Source: Echinococcus granulosus (lineage: Eukaryota; Platyhelminthes; Cestoda; Cyclophyllidea; Taeniidae). Taken from it: DNA of 62,635 nucleotides. Positions within the stretch are counted from its first letter, which is position 1. The number at the start of each line of letters is the position of its first letter. The position numbers were made by a program, and so were the translations under genes. Location: positions 96,933 to 159,567 of the forward strand of contig NW_020170509.1 of assembly GCF_000524195.1 (NCBI RefSeq), written 5' to 3'. Shown piece after piece: positions 57,801 to 62,635 of this stretch. The notes under the pieces are model-generated. The model was not told the origin of the DNA, did no database searches, and was given only the letters and a program-made list of their open reading frames with translations.

Positions 57801-60800
57801 TTATTCACATCGAAAGCCTTCAGAGAGAGGAGGGAAAAAAGGTGGTTCAAAGGGTGACCAAGAAATCGATTTACAGGATGTAGCGTTTGGTAGAACTCAC
57901 CAAAAAGGCATCGGAATTTGTGATCTCCTTCATCCTCAAAAATATGTCGAAGAAGGTCAAAGTAAGCTTGAAAATGGAAAAATAATGAGAGTCAGGAACT
58001 GATCAAACATTTCCAGGTCACTCGTCAATTACGGATGAAGTAGGAGCATTCTACACAAATAATAAGATTCCAGACCTTCTACAGCTTATGATGGCAATAC
58101 AAGCAGGATGGAGTATTCTGGTCCTACTAAAACCTACAAAATGCATCACTGACTGCTGTTGAAATCCGAATCCTTTCCACTGTCTGGTTTTTAAGGCATC
58201 CAACCACCCATTGAAGTACCAGAGACGGTGCTCTGAAAGGACTTTCAGGCCTAACGACATGGACCCTTTACTCTACCAAACCAGGGTTATTGTTTCTTGT
58301 TCCTGCCTCCTACGTTGGCAGTTCTGTAGCCCTTCCATATGAACAACCAATATCTGAAAATCTGCTTCCCCATGAGGCAACATGGGAATAATAGAATTAA
58401 GAAAAGAAAGGCGAATAATGTGGAGATATTCAAAAGTAAGCTTCTATTTTTATGCCTTGGTGCAGTCTTCAGCGCCAATTGTCTGCTACTCCCTCTCGAT
58501 TCTTCCTTTTCACTACATAAACACCTCCCTCCTTCAAGTGGTGTGTCACTCACTTCAACATTTGCCGAGGACTCTGCAAGTGTATCAACCATCTGACGTC
58601 CAATAGATCCGTTCACAACATTGCCCTCAAGCATGGAAAGCAGCATGATCATCATCTCGGTCTGGAGGTTGAGGAATTCGTGCAGAAGGTCTAGCTGTTC
58701 AGGATCCTTGCTCAACTTGTCCTGCATATGTGCGAAGAGATAGAAGAAGCCGGAAATAGCATCCCACAAACGACTGTTGGCCAACGCGTGCTGATTGCCC
58801 TGACAGGGACCCTGAAATAAGGTAATGTGAGCGTTTGATGACAAAAATTAGAGTCGATTTGGCATATACTGGCAAGGGGGCTTTTAAAAGTACCTTGACC
58901 GTAAAGTCCTCATTTCTAAGCCGCATTGTCAGTAAACGCAGTAGTACCACCTAGTTTCACTTTGAGAAAAATCGCGAATCCTACGACACCCACCTGAATA
59001 TATTCTGTGAGCGTGCGGAAGAGCTGTTTGCCGATTTTGATGGCCTTGATGAAGTTTGTGCGACCCGACTCGTCGATGACGGGCTTATTGGAGAAGTGCC
59101 AGTAGAAGTCCATGATGGACTCCTGTAGACGCAACAGGTAGTCCACCGTGGAGATGATCAGATTCACCGATGTCGTGTTGCTCGACTGAGTGCGCAGGTA
59201 GTCCTGGAAGGCTGAGGGGCAAAAAAATTGGGGGCTCAATCTTTTGAATTAAACTCTATAGTTTGCCCCAATTTTATTATTCGGCCATTTGTTAAAATTT
59301 TACAGACACCAACTTCTACACTGATTGCCAACCGGCTTCCACTCTACAATGTGTCAAGTGTTCTACGTGCATTTGATCCTGATTGATGATTACCTGAGTT
59401 GTGGCCTTCACACATGAGTTGGAGAAGACGGAAGATTTTACAGGTGAAGTCCGCATCGTAGAGATTCGTGATACCCTCCATGTCTGACAAACCCACTGCC
59501 AATCCTTCAGCCTTTCGACACCTGCAGAAACAATGGCGGCATTGCGAAGCCCATTTATCTCAATCAATCAAAATAAAAGCAAAGACTGACCTTTCAAATG
59601 TATCAAGATCCAACACCGAGCAGTTCTGCATGAGTCCAGCTAAGCTCGTAAAGAAGCCCGTGAGACGTTTCTCTACCAAGTAGGCAAGCATTCGATTTTG
59701 CACTGAAACGTTCCCTTCGAGAAGAATAGCTATGCCCAACTCGACAGAGGCTATTGCCACCGGTGTCGCTTCCCCTATGGAAGTCATCAAGTTAGTATCA
59801 TTCATTTGATATCAGTAGGGTGGTTTTATCTAGTAGAATTATATCACCTTTGGAGGCGGCAAGCTCAAGGAGGACCATTTCTGCAGCACCACGATCTGAA
59901 AGTCGATTTTGTTCAAAGAGAAGACGCTGTTTCTGTTCTTCCTGCTCTTGAGACGTGGGTCCCTCTTCTTCGCCCTCTTCTGTTGAGCCCTCGTCACCGC
60001 CACCACCACCGCTTTCATCGTCCTCGTCCTTACCTGAACAGCTCTGAAAGTGAGGAAAATTGGGAAATGTCATTCCATCTTTGAGAAAACTAGCTTTGCA
60101 TATTATATAAGTGGATTTTACCTACTTTTTTCTGGTTATTTTTGTTAGGCAAAGTGGCTAAATCAATCAATCGTCTTGCAATTAATTTATTCTACTTTAC
60201 TGCTACTTATATGATGTTATAAATGTTAAGAAGAGCATACCTTGGCCATGATGCGCGCAAACGCTAGATAGAGTGGATCATCCGGCGTCTGGTCCATGGC
60301 AGTTCGACAGAGCGCAGTGAGGAGTTGACGCAAAGGATCGGGATTGGCGCAGTAGTCTGTAGCAAACACTGAATGCGCAGCCCCTTCTGTGGGTGCTATA
60401 CTATCCTCCACCTGCTCGTTAGTCAAGGGGGCAGAGGATGAGGCGGCTGCACCACCACCGTCGCTTCCACCACCGCCCAAGATGGAAATGCTGTCTATTG
60501 TGATCACAAATAAATGCTACTTATGACATCACAGTAATGCAATTCAAATCTAACCTGAGTGAATTGTTAACTCACCTTCGTCAGACAAATCAGAGTACAT
60601 TGAACTCTCTATGATAGATTTCGCGATGATTGACATATTCTCATTATCACCACTCACGCCTCCACCGGAATCCGGCGATCCGGGATCAACAGAACCACTT
60701 CCAACATCACCAGAATGGCCGGAAGGTGCCATTCCAGCAATGGGAGTAGCAGCTGAGGTGTTGGTAGAGCCAGCGCCCTCAGGCGAGGCTCCCGCGATTT

Positions 60801-62551
60801 CTTCAATCAGCTGGACTCCTAGTGATTGTTCATAACTCAACCATCCATCATGGTAGGCCATGAGGAAGTGATTTATGGCACGGTGGCGTGGCAGAGCATA
60901 AAATGGCTGCATTCTGAAACATGCCATCACTGCGCGTTTGCGTTGCGTTGAAACGAGCTTCCTCCAGGACCCTCGGTTCAAGATTGTTGGAACGACATGC
61001 TGGTGACAAGGAGAATAGACCGAGAGGTAAATTTAATTGGAGTGCCTGCACACAAAATATGTCCAAAACAGTATCGAAGAAAACAAATGAATACTTGATA
61101 CTGGACGTGCCAGTCATTAAGAATATACATCTAAAAAATCAAAACTGGTTGGAGATTTAAGATTAGTTGACTTTTTAGGCTCCAAAGTGAAGGTATTTGA
61201 AGTTTCCCACAGATTTGATGAGAAGTCATACGCTTTTATCATCTGCCCTGTCAATTACAATGATATTGAAACCGTTTCATCACATAAATAAGTGAGAATT
61301 GTTGCGATCTATGGGATAAAAAGACATCATCCACCGTGCTTGGACTATGAGTGAATGGATGGATGGATGGAGGGATCCCTGAAGAGGTATCACAGAGATA
61401 AGTCGCTAAATAAAAGATTTCCAAATGAATGGAAGAATCTGAGATAAGTGAATTCGGAACAAACTGATAGACTAGAGATTGATAAACCCCAAAGGAGTGG
61501 AAGGATGGATCTAAGATAGATGGATAGGAGCCACTGAAGAATATGGGCAATTTCAGATACAAATAGATGAATGGGTATGGGAACGGCATAAGGATGGATC
61601 AGCATTTATTCCCAAGTTCCATTGATGGAGGATAAAAGGATGGATTCGGAACAGATGAATAAATCTAGGATGTATGAGCCATTACGGAACCAACGAATGA
61701 TGCAACGAAAAGAGGAATCTACCCAAAAAAAGTATTATCACACCAAAATGGAAGGACCAGAGACCTATGCGGATGGCAAATTAAATGGAATAATTCAAGG
61801 AAAACAAATGTCGCAAGAATGAAAAATGGAAGTATCCATGATGAAAGGAAGCATAAATCGGATACTTTAAATGAATGGATCCAAGGTGTTGGAATGAAAA
61901 GATGGATTCAGGAGAGATGAACAATTGATCAGCTCGGAAATCTGCACGCTATTGGAGCACAAATTACTGGGCCCGCCTAAGATGGACAACCAGATCTAGA
62001 ACAAGTGGATGGATAGAATTAAGATTCAATAGGTTACAAATACACTCAGCACCGCTGGATTCTAAAGAAATTTTCTTCTGGATAATGCAAAGCATTTCAG
62101 TTCCAGGTCTTCAAATATAAGAGTTTTTTCCAAGATTATCTCATCGTTCGTCAAATGGCAGTCAGGACACCTCAATGGCGTTATAAGACAGGAAATATCT
62201 AATTTAGGTATCCCATTATCAACTTGAGTCAACTTCACGCTACTGGCTACTTACGCTGACGAGGTAGAGCGCATGCATGACCTTGGCCAAGGTCATTATC
62301 CGATTGATGACCTCTTCTTTCGTAGGTATGCCCAGGGCGTCGTGGCATCCAGTTACTGCGATGATTCGATCTATCTTCCGATAGAGCAGCTTCTGCCATC
62401 GATATGTCCTCGTCTCTGCCTGAAAGCGTTCGACAGCAATCAACAGGATGGGACAGAATAAGCCCTACATCACTATTCCAATAGCACTCACGTCGTCGTC
62501 TTTGTCTAGGGCGTATCGAAGGTACTCGATAATGTCGATTTCAACCTCATG
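48721..62551 (-). CDS. RYR: Ryanodine receptor, C-terminal part (24-25 exons; gene continues past right edge)
   Basis: Twenty-four exons join in frame into about 1,571 residues ending at TAG 48723-48721. Ryanodine receptors are tetrameric Ca2+-release channels of the sarco/endoplasmic reticulum, opened by cytosolic Ca2+. Diagnostic segments in order: [85 protein letters not shown]; two EF-hands; [19 protein letters not shown]1-S6; the selectivity filter [16 protein letters not shown]6 [15 protein letters not shown]; and the C-terminal Cys-Cys-His-His zinc site in [20 protein letters not shown] plus HVEREHN. IP3 receptors share the filter type but not these blocks. Gly/Ser/acidic insertions interrupt two cytosolic segments. 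An extra 54-nt exon (55161-55108) is possible. The 5' part, including the promoter, is outside the window. Confidence 0.97.
49337..49388 (-). CDS. RYR: RyR exon
   Basis: Acceptor TCTTTTGTAG; donor GGTCAG|GTGGGT. It encodes [17 protein letters not shown], matching LFFLMYLINKDETEHTGQ. Confidence 0.96.
49824..49989 (-). CDS. RYR: RyR exon, S6 end and zinc-binding C-terminal domain
   Basis: Acceptor TTCTACAG; donor TACAT|GTAGGT. It encodes [20 protein letters not shown] and [20 protein letters not shown] with RHVEREHN; Cys-x2-Cys and the two His supply the family zinc site. Confidence 0.97.
49989..51278 (-). other. RyR intron, no internal gene seen
   Basis: A 1.29-kb GT-AG intron. Open frames on the plus strand at 50049-50273, 50859-51101 and 51065-51283 have no recognisable content. 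Confidence 0.6.
51279..51435 (-). CDS. RYR: RyR exon, pore loop and S6
   Basis: Acceptor ATCTTCCAG; donor CAAG|GTTTGT. It encodes [19 protein letters not shown], the selectivity filter, and [16 protein letters not shown], the S6 helix. Confidence 0.98.
51526..51657 (-). CDS. RYR: RyR exon, S5
   Basis: Acceptor CTGTTTTAG; donor CTCACT|GTGAGT. It encodes [20 protein letters not shown] and YKCNDMLT. Confidence 0.97.
51658..52859 (-). other. RyR intron, no internal gene seen
   Basis: A 1.2-kb GT-AG intron between the S3-S4 and S5 exons; no feature recognised. Confidence 0.6.
52860..53006 (-). CDS. RYR: RyR exon, S3-S4
   Basis: Acceptor TTCCATTCAG; donor AAACAG|GTAGGT. It encodes [35 protein letters not shown] and SVTHNGKQ. 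Confidence 0.97.
53076..53459 (-). CDS. RYR: RyR exon, S2-S3 cytosolic loop
   Basis: Acceptor CTTCGCTAG; donor GATAAT|GTATGT. It encodes [20 protein letters not shown], the [12 protein letters not shown] and [15 protein letters not shown] blocks, and ends [10 protein letters not shown]. Confidence 0.97.
53534..53794 (-). CDS. RYR: RyR exon, transmembrane S2
   Basis: Acceptor ATCATTAG; donor TTGAAA|GTGAGT. It has a luminal acidic stretch ([13 protein letters not shown]), then [20 protein letters not shown] and VAYYFLK. Confidence 0.95.
53871..54046 (-). CDS. RYR: RyR exon, transmembrane S1
   Basis: Acceptor TACTTTAG; donor TACAAG|GTGAAT. It encodes [20 protein letters not shown] and LLLLFYK, matching FARNFYNMRMLALFVAFAIN. 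Confidence 0.96.
54611..54770 (-). CDS. RYR: RyR exon, variable cytosolic linker
   Basis: Acceptor TGCTTCTAG; donor GTCG|GTAAAC. It encodes [20 protein letters not shown] then a Ser/Thr-rich tail; this region is poorly conserved in the family. Placement rests on frame continuity. Confidence 0.72.
55108..55161 (-). CDS. RYR: Possible 54-nt RyR exon (phase 0 on both sides)
   Basis: AG before GCTCTG and GTAAAT after TACTTCTAC frame 18 open codons ([18 protein letters not shown]). Skipping it keeps the frame between 56174 and 54770, so it would be an optional cassette. There is no clear counterpart in vertebrate RyR, so the support is only splice consensus, frame and location in a 1.4-kb intron. 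Confidence 0.3.
56174..56647 (-). CDS. RYR: RyR exon with first membrane-associated helices
   Basis: Acceptor TCATCCTAG; donor CTTCAG|GTGGGA; 158 codons. It has hydrophobic segments [16 protein letters not shown] and [19 protein letters not shown], then a Thr/Ser/Glu-rich cytosolic stretch ending LTDLASILQ. Confidence 0.93.
57072..57381 (-). CDS. RYR: RyR exon
   Basis: Acceptor TTTCTAG; donor AGTCGG|GTAGGT. It encodes [32 protein letters not shown] and [19 protein letters not shown]. Confidence 0.96.
57489..57650 (-). CDS. RYR: RyR exon, EF-hand 2
   Basis: Acceptor TGTCTACAG; donor ATACG|GTGAGC (phase 2). It encodes the second EF loop [12 protein letters not shown] and then [20 protein letters not shown], which is nearly invariant in RyRs. 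Confidence 0.95.
57738..57817 (-). CDS. RYR: RyR exon, EF-hand 1
   Basis: Acceptor TCTCTGAAG; donor AATGA|GTGAGT (phase 2). It encodes [15 protein letters not shown], a canonical EF-hand loop with D, N, D, I and E at loop positions 1, 3, 5, 8 and 12. Confidence 0.92.
57901..57966 (-). CDS. RYR: RyR small exon before the EF-hands
   Basis: Acceptor TTTTCAAG; donor TTTTTG|GTGAGT; 22 codons. It encodes [20 protein letters not shown], matching [20 protein letters not shown]. Confidence 0.9.
58554..58811 (-). CDS. RYR: RyR exon
   Basis: Acceptor TTATTTCAG; donor GTTGAA|GTGAGT; 86 codons. It encodes [39 protein letters not shown] and ESSANVE. Confidence 0.97.
58994..59211 (-). CDS. RYR: RyR exon
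   Basis: Acceptor TTGCCCCTCAG; donor ATTCAG|GTGGGT. It encodes [20 protein letters not shown] and [20 protein letters not shown], ending RTLTEYIQ. Confidence 0.97.
59394..59521 (-). CDS. RYR: RyR exon
   Basis: Acceptor TTTCTGCAG; donor TCAG|GTAATC. It encodes [10 protein letters not shown] and [17 protein letters not shown], matching NKAEGLGM and FRFLQLLCEGHNN. Confidence 0.94.
59591..59774 (-). CDS. RYR: RyR exon
   Basis: Acceptor TTCCATAG; donor GAAAG|GTCAGT. It encodes [20 protein letters not shown] and [20 protein letters not shown], matching LKLGIAILNGGN..QQKML and the LMQxCSVLDLNAFER block. Confidence 0.96.
59848..60043 (-). CDS. RYR: RyR exon with acidic linker and RGAAEMVL
   Basis: Acceptor CTTTCAG; donor AAAG|GTGATA. 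It has an acidic Gly-rich linker, then [20 protein letters not shown], which is highly conserved in RyRs. Confidence 0.95.
60241..60494 (-). CDS. RYR: RyR exon
   Basis: Acceptor CACAATAG; donor GCCAAG|GTATGC. It opens with a Gly/Ala/Ser-rich linker and then has [13 protein letters not shown] and [13 protein letters not shown], matching the RyR DPLHQLxxxFSRxA..DxLYxxYAxxMAK segment. Confidence 0.93.
60576..60999 (-). CDS. RYR: RyR exon with QRKRAV block and Gly/Ser/Pro insertion
   Basis: Acceptor CTTGTCACCAG, donor GACGAAG|GTGAGT (phase 1). It encodes [17 protein letters not shown] and [19 protein letters not shown], then about 70 residues of Gly/Ser/Pro/Ala-rich sequence not present in vertebrate RyR at this point. 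Confidence 0.93.
61000..62254 (-). other. RyR intron with GGAT/GAAT tetranucleotide tract
   Basis: Most of this 1.25-kb intron, especially 61330-61960, consists of degenerate GGATGGAT / GAATGGAT units, the complement of the tract near 30.5-30.9 kb. Confidence 0.65.
62255..62419 (-). CDS. RYR: RyR exon
   Basis: CTTTCAG acceptor, GTCAGC|GTAAGT donor, 55 codons. It encodes [20 protein letters not shown] and [18 protein letters not shown]. Confidence 0.88.
62492..62551 (-). CDS. RYR: RyR exon (first in window)
   Basis: TTTTTAG acceptor, GACGAC|GTGAGT donor, phase 0 on both sides. It encodes [20 protein letters not shown], helical-domain sequence preceding the QRKRAV block. Confidence 0.85.
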
Positions 62552-62635
62552 CTAAAAATATGCAAAACCAAGATGGTGAGTAACTCGCCTAACTCCAAGG
62601 TCATCTAGCGTCAACGGTTCCAACCAATTAAAATG

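Noticed and set aside
1..62635. CRISPR array, bacterial operon or phage features
   Set aside because: The window is metazoan nuclear DNA; no regularly spaced identical repeats or bacterial gene structure were seen.

Overview
The window is 62.6 kb of animal nuclear DNA: spliced genes, GT-AG introns of about 60 bp to 3.6 kb, TATA/CCAAT promoters, dispersed repeats, microsatellites and a 100-N assembly gap. The gene set (ryanodine receptor, PA28-gamma/REG-gamma, an NK2-class homeobox gene) is metazoan. Two small intronless cystatins, Gly/Ser/acidic insertions in the ryanodine receptor and the repeat-rich intergenic DNA would fit a parasitic flatworm (tapeworm or fluke). That placement is inference; nothing in the sequence settles the species.

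Layout. (1) 1-4.3 kb: two cystatin-like cysteine-protease inhibitors in convergent orientation, the first cut by the window edge and the second with its own TATA box. (2) 8.2-16.4 kb, plus strand: five exons of a PSME3 (PA28-gamma) orthologue with large introns, one of which appears to be a GC-AG intron. Its tiny 5' exon was not found. (3) 18.3-24.3 kb: repeats surrounding a single-exon GNAT acetyltransferase gene, preceded by a 92-aa ORF whose stop overlaps the GNAT start (TGATG). (4) 24-44 kb: gene-poor DNA with at least five copies of one dispersed repeat, a 225-bp inverted-repeat pair around a (TA)n tract and the gap, a decayed Ty3/gypsy integrase, CATC-type low-complexity tracts and one unexplained CT-rich ORF with a TATA box. 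(5) 44.3-46.3 kb, minus strand: a complete three-exon NK2-class homeobox gene (456 aa) with TN-like motif and TATA box. (6) 48.7-62.6 kb, minus strand: the last 24 (possibly 25) exons of a ryanodine receptor, about 1,570 C-terminal residues, including two EF-hands, the pore and the C-terminal zinc-binding domain; the gene continues beyond the right edge.

The genes are functionally independent; I see no operon or gene cluster. The most unusual local structures are the TGATG ORF pair, the apparent second, degenerate GNAT fold in the same protein, the GC-AG intron and missing basic signal in PSME3, and the inverted repeat around the assembly gap. All splice sites were read by eye from reading-frame continuity, splice consensus and similarity to known families. 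No database search was possible.
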